DNA of 64,000 bases from contig NW_026570402.1 of the NCBI RefSeq assembly GCF_019649055.1, positions 62,001 to 126,000 of the forward strand. Direction: 5' to 3'. A model generated the notes under the pieces. The model was not told the DNA's origin and searched no databases. It saw nothing but the letters and a program-made list of their open reading frames with translations. The DNA is from Paramacrobiotus metropolitanus (Eukaryota; Tardigrada; Eutardigrada; Parachela; Macrobiotidae). Below are positions 8,941 through 21,959 of this stretch, piece after piece. A program made the position numbers and the translations under genes. Each line of letters opens with the position of its first letter. Positions within the stretch are counted from its first letter, which is position 1.

Positions 8941-11879
8941 ACTTTTTCGTTTTTTTAATTATTTAAAAGCGCAATGCGAACGTATGTGATACGGTTCGGT
9001 ACAATAATGCATTTCGGGACTTCCGGGCGTATTACTATAACCCTTTAATAACAAACACTATGCATGTATAGAGATATAACTAAAAATTTTGCTCTTTGAA
9101 AGATTAGGGTTTTCTTAGCTTTTTATTCGTGATAATCGATTCTGAAACCTGCCTGTAATACAGTACATAGTTTAATATGCATAAGGCCGTGCACTATGCA
9201 TTATTATGCATCTGCATATACGTACATAATTATATGTGTATATATATATAGGTAACACTTTATAATAACTTTTATACTATTCACCTTCGCAGACCTTCGC
9301 AGATTTAGAGAGAAATCTACGTAGAGACAGTACGGACAATAACAGCGATACAACTTGCGGACTTGTGCATTTCGTTAGCAGCTGAAAATTGAGTACGATA
9401 CTGTATTAATGACAGTCGACATGTGTAATTTTTCATACGTGCCATGAAATACTAACCGATTCCGTAAACCGAATTGAGACTTGGCTTTACCGACACTAGC
9501 CTGCATTTTTATTTTACCGATAACGTTAATTACTTAAAAAATTAATGGCTTTCTATCTGCAAATTACACCGGTTCCTAACACCGCTTTTATATATAGTAC
9601 TTACTACTACACTTTAAAACAACTGTATGCTTAAACTTTTGATAAACGCGGAAAGTGCTTACATTCTTTAAGAGGCCAAATACCTCGTACTTTACCGGTG
9701 ATAAAGTTAAATACATCTAACAATAAATACAGCTCGATGTGCGTACTTACATAACAAATCATTATAAATGTATATAAACTCCCAGTACTTATTTAAAGAA
9801 CACCGCTGAAGTAATACATTGTTTGTTTCATTTCATATTTCTATTCATTAATCTTATTCATTATGATTAATTACTGTAATAGAAGACACTCAACGGTTAA
9901 TAGCTGAACTCCCACATGCATGCATGCAACAGACGCGCACGGTCGCGTACGTACTCTTATATACAGCAACACTCGTTTATAATAAGTCGTAACATTACTC
10001 GTAGGGTATATAATGATCTCAAAAAAAGTCTCTTATCAGGATTTCACACGGAGTCGCGTCGCAACGGCTGAAAGCGCCACACAGTTTCATTGCGCGCGGC
10101 AAAAGTTGTCAGTGATGCAAAATCAAAACTTAGTGTTTTTAGTCCATCGCAAGCTGCATACCGCACTGCACCACTAAATCTTCATTAATTTTTACTGGTT
10201 TTACGTTTCCCAGTAAATAATTATCGGCAAGCGCCAGTTCATACAGGACTGTTGTAACTTATTGGGATGATAACGGAGCATCGGGCTGTGTCGTTGCGTC
10301 TTTTAGGCGTTGATTTTGAATCGTCTGAACAGTGGAGCCGTATTTTATTACAGATTTATATCTTTGCTTTGTGAAGCAGCGATTGCGAATTGTTGCACAG
10401 TTATTGTGCGCACTGCACCGTGATGAATCTCTAATTGCTTCACAAAAGAACACACGTTTAATGATATGAAGCGAAAATGGACTAAATGGTTTGTTGTACA
10501 AACCATTCACACAGAAACCGGCAGCGGTCCGTCGAATGTAGTGAACGAAATGCTTGTCACCGGAAAGGATGAATATAATTTTGCAAAAATGGGATTAATT
10601 AAATGTTCGTGTGCCGGTGTTATTTCTATCAGTTAAAAACTATTGCAGCATTTTAACACAATAACTCCTCCTGAATCTAAATCGCCCCGCTGGTTAATAA
10701 AGAAAAACGTCTAATACAAATGAACCCGCACAAGCTCATTAATACAGTTACTGCTTAACTTAGTATCGTACTACAGAATACTAATACAATATTAAAAAGA
10801 CAGCCGCAACGATTTGGGGGGGGGCACAATTGTACCGACAAATTATTATGATTGTTAATTGCTATGTCGGATCACGACCAAATACTTCCAGGACAAATTT
10901 TGTCTTTTTCGAGACAAAAAAACACTGATTTAATGGTGATTGTGATTCATACGTTTCCCGTATGAGTAAACGTCTAAGTAAATGTACCGATATTACTATG
11001 ATTCATATATCTATTATTGATGGGGTCCCAATATCCGCCGCTCGAACGACTCGCTGCCTCAACGTTGTGTTGATCTTATGATCCTCTCGGCATAACTGGA
11101 CGACCATGTCCCGTCCCTATTCATCAACCGGTCTTATATTTCGGTCTTTCCCGTCGGTTACCCTTTTTATAGGTAAACCGGCCACCGTGCAGTCACTGCC
11201 AGCGTAAACCGACTGCGATTAACACCGCGGGCTTGGCCATTGGTAAGAAGGTTGTCAGGTAGAGACGGCCGGAAGTGCAAAAATCCATGTCACGTTTTCC
11301 ATTGTGCTAACAAGAATTAGCCGCGTTTTGTCGGTAAGCTTCTTGCCGTTTACCGACCGAGCCTGGGATGTAGGATTAAAGTATGATGATTAATTGTACT
11401 GGCACATTAATTGTCTTCTAGTGACACTATCTGTTTTTTTTATTCCACGGTTTAACGCAACCATAAAACTTTCCACACGTAAAATTGCTCGTATGAAATA
11501 TGAACAAAATAACCCAAACAAATCAACTGAAAGCATATCTAAAGCCCGAACCAAACATTTGGAACAGATGTCCAATAAAAGGGGCAAAAGCAACAGTTTT
11601 TTAACCGAAGCATTCATTGATTGATGCAAATTTAGATGCTTCTCATCCTTTGCTCATTGCTAGACAGATGTAAGATCATGGGGACCATACAGTATACGAG
11701 TACCAAAATTATGCCATTGCTCGAATTATAAAATTTATAATATACAGAAAAACACGCAGAAGTTAAGTAATCGTGGCAATAAAACATTTTTGATAGTTTC
11801 GAACTCAAGGTTAATTCAATAGGGAGTTAGCTGAGTAAGCCAACGCTACAAAAAATAACGCAGTAAATAAGTATGACTT
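8941..11879. other. AT-rich intergenic region; no gene supported
   Basis: Open frames here are short, overlap in both orientations and show no recognisable domains. There is a nine-G run near 10817. I see no supported gene, RNA or transposon, although a diverged element could be missed. Confidence 0.5.
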
Positions 11880-12012
11880 GTTACGTTATTGTGATATCTC
11901 AAAGAACTGTTGAAAGTGGCTGTCCATTATCGTGGCAGCTGATCTTCTACGTTTGTTTACAACCTCGTGCATTTATTAAGCTGATTAAACAACAAACAGC
12001 AAACAAAACATT
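11880..12012. repeat. Interspersed repeat copy
   Basis: This copy (GATATCTCAAAGAACTGTT, then GTGGCAGCTGATCTTCTACG, ACAACCTCGTGCA, then an AAACAACAAAC tail) is closely similar along its length to 57398-57541, and its right part resembles 8215-8325 and 47180-47285. The first two lie just beyond the 3' ends of BTB gene 3 and just upstream of BTB gene 6. Confidence 0.7.
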
Positions 12013-12120
12013 GGAATATCTGCTCAGAAATGCGAAATGCTACACTGACAAATTCAATGGTCCATCAGTTACAAACAGGGTGAAGCAACATGATCGGTAC
12101 AAACCCAAAAACTAATCAGC

Positions 12121-14809
12121 TCAAAGCAAGCCAGCAGCATCCGATGAACGCTTCCGATTGGAAACGGAATCTGCCTTGACGTTGCCATTCTCCCTAGTTT
12201 TCTGCCACGCTATCACATCCGAATGTCCTAGATAAATTTGGTTAAATCCAACTCTGCGTTCCTTAAATTTGCCCGCCGGAAGAATGACATGGCAGTCACG
12301 ACCCTCCGATCTAATGTACGTGGCATCGTCATATTTGTAGCAGATGGGTTGACGGGCGGTTAAGTAGTCGGCTGCACGAACGATTTCGTCCGGGCGTACT
12401 CTCATCAGGTATTCGCTGTCGTCATCAGTATCATCATCATCGTCCTTATCGCTAACATCACGCAGACGCAGGCAGAGGAAGTCTGATCCGCGCGATCCCA
12501 TCACGAGTGCTGGAAAGTACAGAGTCATATCAGCGTAAAAAATCTTCTCCTGGTGCTTGAATTCCATGTCGCCGACACGGATGACCGGGTGCCGGCGGGG
12601 CTGCGTCGGAAATCGTTGTTTGTCCTTGCGCATCTCCATTAACGCTGATCTATCCAATAACCCACCCTATGCACACAAAACGTAATAATTTAATTGCTGA
12701 GAGACCGCTGATAATAACTCTACATGCTGCTGATAGTTTATCGGGCAACAACTACTACAGCAACCATGATTGACCCATAAGGTGATCATGCTTCCAGAAC
12801 CTATTGAAACTTAAATTTTACAAAATCAACAAATCGATGTATTTACTCGAAATAAAGTAACGTTTTAGACCTATTCCATGAGTTGGCAGTGCCCATGAGT
12901 TGGCAGCGCCTTCGCGTCTTTTTGACGTCAAAAACGACGCTTCAAGAAACCGGTCCAAAAACTGTTTCTTAATTTCGGGTAAATAAAGTACGTTGACTGT
13001 ATCTGACAGCAGCTACATCAGTAAATGTTAACAGATGCTGCTTTTTTACGAATTTCGTTGGTATTTATTTTCGAATTTCAGTTAGGATTGCTGCTATTTG
13101 ACTGTCCCCAGCCAAGAGTTAATCCCCTTACTTCTGCAGGCACGCCAGCCACTTGCATATCGGTCATGACTGGGACTCGGATCAGGTCAAAAATGTCTCC
13201 CAGGATTTCGCGCCTGTTAGCGGGTGTTGGCTCCAAACAGTCCCGAGCGCAGGCAGCCGCCGCCCATCTACAAAAAACCCAAGTTCACAAAACATAAGCA
13301 CACGATAACAAGCTACTTGTACGTTAGTCTGACAAGCAGAAGCTTTTTTCAGTAACTCCGGTCGTCGTAAATCGTAATTCGAAGGTGAAGCACTTACGAC
13401 ACTTTTGAATTACTATTGGGCGAACGAACCGAGAGTCACTTCCGGCTTGTATTTGATGGTATTCTAATTTCGTTTGTATATTTTCTTATTACAAGTTCCA
13501 TCACGGTTCTGTTCATCGTGCTCATTTCTTCATTTCTTGTACCTATATATTAACAACATTAAACCAACCGTATGTGCTCACTAACCGATCAACAGCCATG
13601 TAAATGAGTGTCTCTTCGGCAAAAAACGTCTCGCGTTCCAGAATTGTGCGCAGTGTGTTGGGCTGCAATGCTGTGAATCCTTCCGACTTGAGAAGTTTCT
13701 TACAGTGCACGTCTACGTAATGCAGACAGTTTTCCACGACACTGTCGAGACCAAGAGCCCATGCGTTGGCGTGGGCTGCAGTCGCCTATACAGTAATTAG
13801 TCCTGTTTGAAGTAATAATTATAATGTGCGATAGTACAGGCAGGAGTAGACAAACATTTTCCAGATGCAGCAGGTAACGGTTAACATCGGCTGTCTTGCC
13901 ATTGTTCGACATGAGATCCCGCATGACGAACTTCAAGCAGATGTCGGCCAGCAGTGGCAGGTCGTATTTATCGGCGCACTTCAACGCTGGAAATACATCC
14001 TCCACGGTCACGTTTTCGTTATCGGCATAGATATATCTGCACAGGTCGTAAATGTATGTTCATTGGACAGTAGCCCACTAAACGAGCCAAGAATGTTAAA
14101 ATCTACTCGATTTCAAAGCTGATCTTTAACCATTTATTTGCCCCGAGAGTAATTTGTCAAAGGTATTACGTAACTTACATTATGAACTTGTATATGCGTA
14201 AGACAACGAAGCATTTTTGCTCTAACACGTACTGAAGCATTTTTCGAAGCCTTCCGGAGGTATATCCGGAAGAACGATAGGGACGTCGCACTTCTCAGGC
14301 AGACTCCCGTTGAACATAGTGTAAAAGACATCGCTGGCACTGCTTAGCACGAACCTGTTAAAGTTAAAAGTCGTTAAATAAATTACTTACAGATACTAGT
14401 TACTGGGGTTGTACCGGACGCGACCTTTCAACCAACTTTTAAATGTCTCTTACATGTAACTCTTATTCTTCAGTCAAAAAATGTTTGTCCCAGGTGAGGA
14501 AAAGTAAAGCTTTCAGAGACAGCGAGAAAAAAACATAGAGACCGAATCTGATCTACGAGAATCGCATGAGACGCAATGTTAAGTAAGTACTTGAACACTA
14601 TCCTAGGCAAACAAGTGCGAGTCTAGTTTGATAACTTTAATGTAGTACTTGTGAGCACTGAAGTTCTTCGGGGGTCCGAAATCTCGCCCTACGGAGAACT
14701 GCACATCGCTCAGGTCTCCACTTTTCAACATCCGCCCCATCCGCTGAGCGACCACGTGAATCTTGCCTCGTGGGGTGGGTGGGATCGGTCGCGGCGCAGT
14801 TGTTGACAT
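12121..14809 (-). CDS. BTB-BACK gene 3 (type II, BTBD1/2/6-like)
   Basis: Exons are complement(12121-12666, 13132-13267, 13586-13785, 13856-14036, 14229-14354, 14649-14809), predicting about 449 aa. The BTB domain runs from RMGRMLKSGDLSDVQF through SSASDVFYTMF and LPDIPPEGFEKC to YIYADNENV. BACK follows (WALGLDSVVENC; ANRREIL). The C-terminal domain has KHQEKIF, an acidic tract (DKDDDDDTDDDSE) and VRAADYL. As in gene 2, one base is missing at the end of exon 2, so the ancestral donor GTACGT at 14231-14232 would shift the frame. Using the next GT (GTGTTA, 14227-14228) restores phase and gives FEKCFSTYIYADN. Exon 4 is longer than in its paralogues by five codons near its start. Probable Cullin-3 adaptor; functional only if the shifted donor is used. 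Confidence 0.75.
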
Positions 14810-15688
14810 TTCAATAGATGCACGGTGGGGTACGCTCCTTCGCTCCTATGGATATTGACAGCACGAAACGGAATTGACAGCGCTTAAATGTAAGAATACT
14901 AATTTTTTGTAACGTTCTTATCGAGATTTAACAAGGCTGCTTCGTCTCTGTTGTACCGTATGCAAGAGAAAGAGAACAAACGCTGCAGTCGTTAGTTCGA
15001 AACGCCAAAATGCATACTCGTATACATTTTTGGCGACGAAATATTTTTTACACAAAGAGCGAAACTGAATTTTTGTTCTGGTGCAGTTGCACACTGCACA
15101 CCGGAAGTGGATTTTTTACAAACCGTCGCCCGCATAAGATCCCGCTTTATCAGGAATGCGCACCCTATCGACCGCCCGTGAATACTGTTCTGTATGATGG
15201 ATAAATCATAATTCAGCGTCCACTCAGCATCAACCTATAACTCAGAGTGCCCTACCGGTAGATGTGGCGGTGCTGGCTGTATTTTTATTATTGCTTCCGG
15301 CGATTTTTGGTAAACTGGTAAGTACCAACGGTCCCGTAACCGGAAATTACTGTAAAGAAAGCTGGTTTCAGAAAAGGTCCCCTTGAAATTAAGGGCAAAA
15401 GTATGACAGAACACGTATTCTTATCGTCCGCCAGCTGGACATGATCAAGTGCAATGCACCACTTGCACGGATTCCGTAAATTGTTTCGTTGTAATTAACG
15501 CACGCCTTTATGAGAAATGCTTTCTGATTCTCACTACATTAGTAATCTAAGGGTTGCACCGCTCAAACAGCAACTGATATGCAAAAAGAATAACAAAATA
15601 ATGTAATTCATAAGAGAATAGATATAAGTATGCGCACTGCGCAACTTATTCCGTACTCCGGAGCAGGATTCCGGAAATATGGGGAGGC
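14810..15688. other. Gene 3 upstream region and spacer to BTB gene 4
   Basis: Holds the gene 3 upstream region with the conserved type II block at 15084-15200 (CACACCGGAAGTGG, CGCCCGCATAAGATC), and then the downstream flank of gene 4. No other coding signal was recognised. Confidence 0.5.
15084..15200. promoter_or_regulatory. Conserved block upstream of type II BTB gene 3
   Basis: Closest counterpart is 7240-7350 upstream of gene 2: shared GTGCACACTGCACACCGG-like start, CGCCCGCATAAG, TATCAGGAATGCGCACC and a CTGTATGATGGA end. It lies about 275-390 bp upstream of the gene 3 start codon, a similar distance to that in gene 2. Confidence 0.45.
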
Positions 15689-17350
15689 TTATCCAAGGAG
15701 CTGGCTGTTGGCTGCCTGCCAATCCCGGACCACCTTCTCGGGTATCATCAGATCAGCAAAATCAACCACCATTTCCCGGCCGTCGACTTCCACCACGTGC
15801 TTATCGTCGCGCGACATGCAGTACATGCCCGCGGCCTCCCAACACTGCACCCTCTGGCCAAATGTAAGAATGTCCGCCGCACGAATGACCCGCCGCCTCA
15901 ACGCTTGGTTGAGCTTGTGATCCTCCCGGCACCACTGGACGACCATGTCCCGTCCCCATTCCTCAACCACCTTCCCCGGATAGTAGTCACCGCCGCAGCA
16001 TTGCGCGAACACGGCCTCGCGATACTGGTACGGACCAACGCGGTATTGGACGGAGGTGCGCAGCTCCGCTGGAAACGGGAGTGCTGGCTTTTCCGGGGCG
16101 TGTTTGTGCAGAAATATATCGCGTAGCTCGGTGGGCAGCAACAACCCACTCTACACAGCAAAGGCACAACAAGATTAACAAGTCATTTTTACAAAACAAA
16201 ATTTAAAAGGAAACACAGTTTCCGGCGATCGGAAGTGATGGATCCGCAAGTTATTTTGCGATGCCCGACAAAATGTACTCGTCCTGGAAATCAGGAAATA
16301 CAAATCCAAACTCACTTGGATCGGCCCAGCTGCCAGTTGGACATCGGTTAAGAGCGGAAAGCGGACGAGAAAGAGCGCCGCACCCAGCACTTCGCGGCGA
16401 TTGGCGTAGGACGGTTCCAAGTTACGTTCTTGACAAGTCTTTGCTGCCCACCTATTTGAACAAACCAGCAGTGCAATTTGGTCCGCACATGACAAGAATT
16501 TGCACTTTTGAACTGTCATTACTTCTCCACTGCCGTGTACACGGTATTCTCGTCAACGGAAAGAGATGGTCGCTGCAGAATCATCTGCAGACTGTCGTGT
16601 CCAATGCTGCTGAACTGCTCCGATCGCAGTATATAGGCTCACTGGTTGCGTCAATGATGTCCATACATTTCTCCACAATCTTAACGTGGCCAGGGCTCCA
16701 ACGGTTGACCTGTGGAACCGACGTATTATTAACCATGATTTTATCCAGGAGAATTCACGGGCTATGATAAACCTTACATTTTCCAGTGTGCTCAGGCAGT
16801 TGTCTGAATTCAGATGCTTGTTTATGAAGTCACAGCAGAAATCCCCCAAGAATGGCAAAGCAAATTTGTCAGCACAGTGCAGAGTGGGGAAGACGTTGTC
16901 TACACTGATGCCTTCCACCGAATCAGTGTACACATAATTGAGTAGATTGGCGAACGCTTCGGAAGGAATGTCGGGGAAGTGGATGACCAGCGGGCAAGAC
17001 TCGAGAATGCTGTTGCTGATCATCATGTTGAACACATCGCTGCTGTTGCACATTATGCTCCTGCAAAAACCACTCACCTCAAAGACTCACACTCATATCG
17101 CCTAGTTCGTGTAATTTCCAATTAGTAAGCGCGTGTACTTGTGCGCGGGGAAAATTTTCTCAGTGCCAAATTGGCGTCCCAAGGCAAACTGCACATCGCT
17201 GAATTCTCCGCTGGCCAACATTCGCTTCATGCGATCAGCTAGTACTCCACCAGAGCCGCGACATTCTGTGCTGCCAGTGGTCGTAGCACCGGTAGCAGTG
17301 CTGCTGGCGTCCGAAGTCGGGTTTAGGCACATAGTGGAGTGATTTGCCAT
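15689..17350 (-). pseudogene. BTB-BACK gene 4 (type I), 2-nt insertion in exon 3
   Basis: Exons are complement(15689-16150, 16316-16451, 16523-16709, 16778-17060, 17139-17350). Exon 1 gives MANHSTMC and DRMKRMLASGEFSDVQF. Exon 2 gives NSSDVFNMM, HFPDIPSEAF, NYVYTDS and CADKFALP. Exon 3 gives NRWSPGHVK and the first half of BACK. Exon 4 is the constant 136-nt BACK exon (ANRREVLGAALFLVRFPLL). Exon 5 encodes a C-terminal domain (SGLLLPTELRDIF to VIRAADILTFGQ, then DGREMVVDFADLMIPEKV). Exon 3 is 187 nt against 185 in paralogues; the extra bases lie in a TATATA-like stretch near 16631-16636 and shift the frame before BACK is complete. Splice sites are intact. Recent pseudogene or assembly error. 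Confidence 0.75.
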
Positions 17351-18120
17351 GAAATACTAACTATCTTCACTTTTATATTCTGGGCGAAATCCACTTGACT
17401 TTCGAGCCAAAGAAAACGAAAAAATATTGTCACAAGAAATTTTTCAGTCGAGGCGGAGGTGGCTCCCACTTCTTCGGCTTGAACGGTTAAACCGTTGTAC
17501 GAAGGCTTTCATGTCAGCACCTGCAGGCGGTCACCAAGCTAGGATTAAATTGTGTAGTGTAAAATACTAAAATGGACTTCCGTCTAGAGCGGTAAAAGCA
17601 ACAAGTTATTGGAATTTGTTGCAACTATAGAACTAAAGCAGGCAGACTCCATTAATGGAACCTTTAACGTGCTATTGGAAAATTGTTTTGGAAAAATTTG
17701 GAAAATGGATATTTTTTTGAGTGTGATTTTATGCGATAACAGTTTGAACAATGATGTTATGCAGGTTTTACCTTACCTACCTTTTTATCGGCAGATGACA
17801 AATTATTGTAAACGGAACATTTTACGAGCACTTAATCCACTATGTAATACGGGCTAGTGAGAAAAATACGCCGATCTGATTGCTCTGTACAAATTTTATC
17901 AGTTCACACCACCAGCTCATAAACTAATGGTTAACAACTCAGGCTTCTAAGAATAACAGTAAGGTGGCCCAACATCATCACCAGTGCCCAACAAAAGCGG
18001 CAGTAAGTTACCATGCTGGCACAGGTTAAAAACTGAAACATTTGTTTCAATTTTTAACCTGTGCCAGAATGACAACTTTCAATATCCCTCAACAGTAAAC
18101 AAAAACCGTCTCAGTAGCGA
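17351..18120. other. Spacer between BTB genes 4 and 5 with a 25-bp hairpin
   Basis: Holds the type I upstream motif at 17513-17535 (ACCTGCAGGCGGTCACC). A near-perfect inverted repeat follows: arms 18016-18040 and 18043-18067, one mismatch, 2-nt loop, core TGGCACAGGTTAAAAA. No gene is recognised. Confidence 0.6.
18016..18067. repeat. Inverted repeat, 25-bp arms, 2-nt loop
   Basis: The hairpin sits 54 bp beyond the stop codon of BTB gene 5 (which reads leftwards, ending at 18121). It could affect the 3' end of that transcript, or be a foldback repeat relic. Confidence 0.75.
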
Positions 18121-21088
18121 TCAATCATTTCCAGACAAGCCAGCAGCGTCCAGTGAACGCTTCCCCGTTGAGACGGAAGGAGCCTTTCCGCTGCCGTTCG
18201 CAATGGTCTTTCTCCACGCTATCGCCTGATCATATTCTAAACAAATCTCACTAAAATTAACTTTGTATTCTCTGTTTGACCCAGCAACGATGTGACGGCC
18301 GTTCTCCGATCGGATATACTTCACTTCGCTGCGACAGAAGAAAACGGGCTGATGGAGCGTGCAGTAGTCTGCTGCGCGAATAAGTTGCTCTGGGCTGAGC
18401 TTAAGCAGGTCGTCATCGTCATCATCATCCTCATCGTCATCTTCGTCTTCCAGAGGCACGCAGACAGCGGTTGATCCACGCGATCCGATCACATGTGCAG
18501 GAGTGCAGTAGGGCGGCTTAAACACAAATACTTCTTCCTGGTGCTTGAATTCCATATCCCCGACCCGGATGACTGGTTGCCGGCGGGGTAGAGCGTTGAA
18601 GCGGTGTCTGTGATGGAATATCTCCACTAACGCTGAAGCCTCCAGGAATCCACTCTGCGCAAATAAATGAGAGTAATCACAAATTATCGCAAATAAATGA
18701 CAGTAAACAAATCTAAATAATCGGTTCAAGCCGTACTACATGCACATTTAATATTTGAATCATATTTCAGCAATCAGAAAATCAAATATCGCCGTTTCGG
18801 TCTATACTGAGTTAAAATCGCGATTTTTTTGTCTTCGCCATCCCAGCTACAATAAATTATAAAGGTTATTTTGTGATCATGCTACGTGAGATAATTCAAA
18901 TAACACTGTAGGTTAGGTGACTTGGACCAACCAAAATCTGAATTTCATGTTGCTCAAACACCTGTAACGGCTTGAACTTGAAATTAGTTAACTTGCATTA
19001 TTCTTTATTTTTCGAAATTTATTTATTTTTCGAAATTGTTATTCGAAATTATTAATTAATTTTTTTATTTATTATTTAATCATTAAATTTGATCCTTCGA
19101 AACTAATTTGCCTGTGAATAGCCGCAAAAAGCATAATCTCAATGCCATACTTCTGCGGGCATTTCAGTCAGCTGCATGACAGTCATCACCGGGAACCGGA
19201 TCAGGTAAAACAGCTCCCCCAGGACCTGGCGCCGGTTTACAGCCGACGGCTCCAAATTGCTTCGGGTGCAGGCAGCAACCGCCCATCTGCGAGAAAAATT
19301 CAGTCAACAGTTGTCAAATGAAATTCTCAAAGGAAGCGCCTGCACTACAAAGTGTTTTTTGTTCGACCATTCGTAGTTCACCACTAACTCACATGTATTA
19401 ACTTAACATTAGCTTTTTCAAGTGTCAGCGATAACGAGTAAGTACTAGCACTAGAACTAGAACGTACTTGTATCTATTTTGTTTGATGGACGAAAAGCCA
19501 CTTCCAGCATGAGCTTATGGTATTCTTATTAAGCTTTCAGTTACAGATTTTAATTTTTCTTATAATCCTGTCTAATTCGGCCCACTAACCCCTCACAGAA
19601 CACTGAAATATCGTCTAACCCTACTTACCGATCCACAGCCATACAAATCAGGCTCTCTTCAGCAAACAGCGTGTCGCGTTCCAAAATGGCACGCAGCGTG
19701 TTGTACTGCAATTCCGTGAACCGTTCAGATCTGAGGATTATTTTACTGTGCACATCCACGAAATGCAGACAATTTTCCACGACACTTTCGATACCAACAG
19801 CCCACATAAGCGCCTACACAGAGAGCCCGAGGATTGAGAATATACTGTAGTGTAGACAATGAAATTCAATAATTATTTCACTTCTAAATATAACCAGACA
19901 TCTGTACATTCTCCAGATGCAGTAAATAGCAATCGGCATCGCGAAACTCCGGGATGAGATCCTGCATGAAGAAACCGAAACAGAAGTCGCCCAGAAATGG
20001 CAAGTCATATTTGTCAGCGCACTTCATCGTCGGGAAGACATTCTCCACTGTCACATCCGCCTTGTCAGCATAGATGTATCTGTCGTAATAATTCTTAATG
20101 GAGAACCAAGTTCGCTTAACCATCTCTCTTTCGGTAAACCAGCTTAAAAGTACCTCTATTTGTACTTTAAATCGTGCGATAATCCCCGAACACTTTTGTT
20201 GCATTTTCTGAAAGATCGTTTTACATCGAACGACACACCATTTTTTTCAAATTCTAAAATGGATTTTTAAAATTTTGCAGTTCATTTGCAAATGCGAGAA
20301 AAATATCCGAACCGTGGTTCGGTGTAAAAAACGATTTTCATGCATAGGCATCTAAGTGTACATGCAAGATTTAAATTAAAGGGGATCGGTCCACAATGAG
20401 AATTTTTGGTACATCAGATTATCAGAACACATGAAAAACTTAAAATTTCCTTACAGCCGTAACTCCCGAATCATATTACTCGCATTACATATAGTGGCAT
20501 AAACAGTTTTCACGCCAATATGTTTAAAATCACTCGGGCTACACAATCATCACAATGCCATATAAATCCAAGCAAAAAAGTCTTTGGGAGTACGCGACAT
20601 CGCATGTTATCGTGCATGCACATTACCAAATCCAGGATTTGGTAATCGCGTACAAACTGATCCAAATGTCAAAAGCGTCGCAATGTTTACTTACTTGAGC
20701 ATATTTTCAAATGCTGGGGGAGAAATTTCCGGAACATCAATGGCATCATCCCGATTCTCAGGTAGGCTCCCGTTAAACATGGTGTAGAAGACATCGCTAG
20801 CGCTGCTCAGCACCAACCTGTTCGAATTTACGAATCAACACAGATTAGCACACCTCGATTTCGCAGGAAAATTCAGCAGCAACACTGCATCAGGCATAAA
20901 AGTGGGATAAAGTCAGCTCACTTGTGGGCTTCGAAAATCCTCGCTGGTCCGAAATACCGACCCACGGAGAACTGCACATCGCTCAAATCTCCACTTTTCA
21001 ACATCTGCTCCCATCGCTTCAGTGCCCCTTCAATCGTGCCACGTCGAGGGACGCTGGCTTCGGTCGATCGGAGCGGAAAATTCGACAT
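18121..21088 (-). CDS. BTB-BACK gene 5 (type II, BTBD1/2/6-like), intact
   Basis: Exons are complement(18121-18654, 19151-19286, 19629-19813, 19908-20079, 20695-20817, 20922-21088), about 438 aa, with every exon in phase and every intron GT-AG. BTB: RWEQMLKSGDLSDVQFSVGR, LSSASDVFYTMFNGS, PPAFENMLK then YIYADKADV, CADKYDLPFLGD. BACK: WAVGIESVVENC, MAVDRW, then the 136-nt exon with NLEPSAVNRRQVLG and LIRFPVM. The C-terminal domain begins SGFLEAS, carries a long Asp/Glu tract (EDEDDDEDDDDDDD) and LIRAADYC, and ends in a basic tail. Vertebrate BTBD1/2/6 have a PHR domain here; this region aligns only weakly to it. By family it would be a Cullin-3 substrate adaptor. It is the reference against which lesions in genes 2 and 3 are judged. 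Confidence 0.85.
20622..20646. repeat. Perfect 12-bp inverted repeat in intron 2 of BTB gene 5
   Basis: ATTACCAAATCC, one A, GGATTTGGTAAT. It lies in the intron between exons 2 and 3 of gene 5. Confidence 0.7.
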
Positions 21089-21364
21089 GGCTACCACGCT
21101 GGGATACGCTCATAGGCTCGTACTGATACCTTAAAGATACTTATTACAACAGCCTCCTGATGTCAGATAGAAGCTGATGTGGTCGTAAAGTTACTAGACT
21201 GGCGAATCGCTGCTCCGTGCATGAGAAAATCAAGGCAAAAAAGTCCGGGAAAAATCACTCTAAAATCGCTAATGCGGAATAATAGATTTGACATATTTTT
21301 ATCGAAACTGAGGAAACCCTGGCAGAGATCTGCTAAGGAAAATTCATTTCAAAATTGTCAGGTG

Positions 21365-21470
21365 TATTTGCTAAGGCGCACACCGGAAGCTGATCGTCTG
21401 GGCAAACCGCTGCCCGCATGCAGGTTATCAGTTATTCCGTGCACCAGGGCGACCGCCTGTAACTAAAGTT
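21365..21470. promoter_or_regulatory. Diverged type II upstream block, BTB gene 5
   Basis: CGCACACCGGAAGC, CGCTGCCCGCATG, TATCAGTTATTCCGTGCACC and GACCGCCTGTAA correspond in order to the blocks upstream of genes 2 and 3, about 275-380 bp 5' of the gene 5 ATG. Confidence 0.4.
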
Positions 21471-21959
21471 CCGTATATTCTGTCGACCAATGTCCACTCT
21501 TACTCTGTGCCACACTGTCGCTTGTCAGCCACCTTGGGTGCAGCATCGTGCCGTGCGAACTACTGACTGGATTTTAATTTCGGAGCAAATCAGAAAAATT
21601 GTAAATACTTTGTACTTATAAATCAAAGGCTGGTCGCACAACTAGTGCGTCAATTTTCAACATGAAACTTAATGCGTGCCATAAATGATGCAGTCGGTGT
21701 GATTTATTGGTTAGCTGCACAAGCGCAGCGGCGGCATTCGCTAAGAGCGCAGCTGGCACTGGTTCGAGTCGTATTTTAAATTTAAATTGGTAAATTAACA
21801 GTATCCTCGTGTCACAAGTGTCCGCCCTTTTTATTGTTAGGCAAATTCAACAATTTTACAGACTCTGCAAATAGCGCATGAAAATAATGACAGGTAGCTA
21901 TAAAAGGTAAAAAACTAATGCTTGTACCAGAAAACTAAAAATCGTCTTGTGTCGGAAAT

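Noticed and set aside
21700-21775. Possible tRNA or RNA polymerase III element (GGTTCGAGTC resembles a B box)
   Set aside because: No acceptor stem or cloverleaf could be drawn, and no convincing A box was found at the right distance; could be a degraded SINE.
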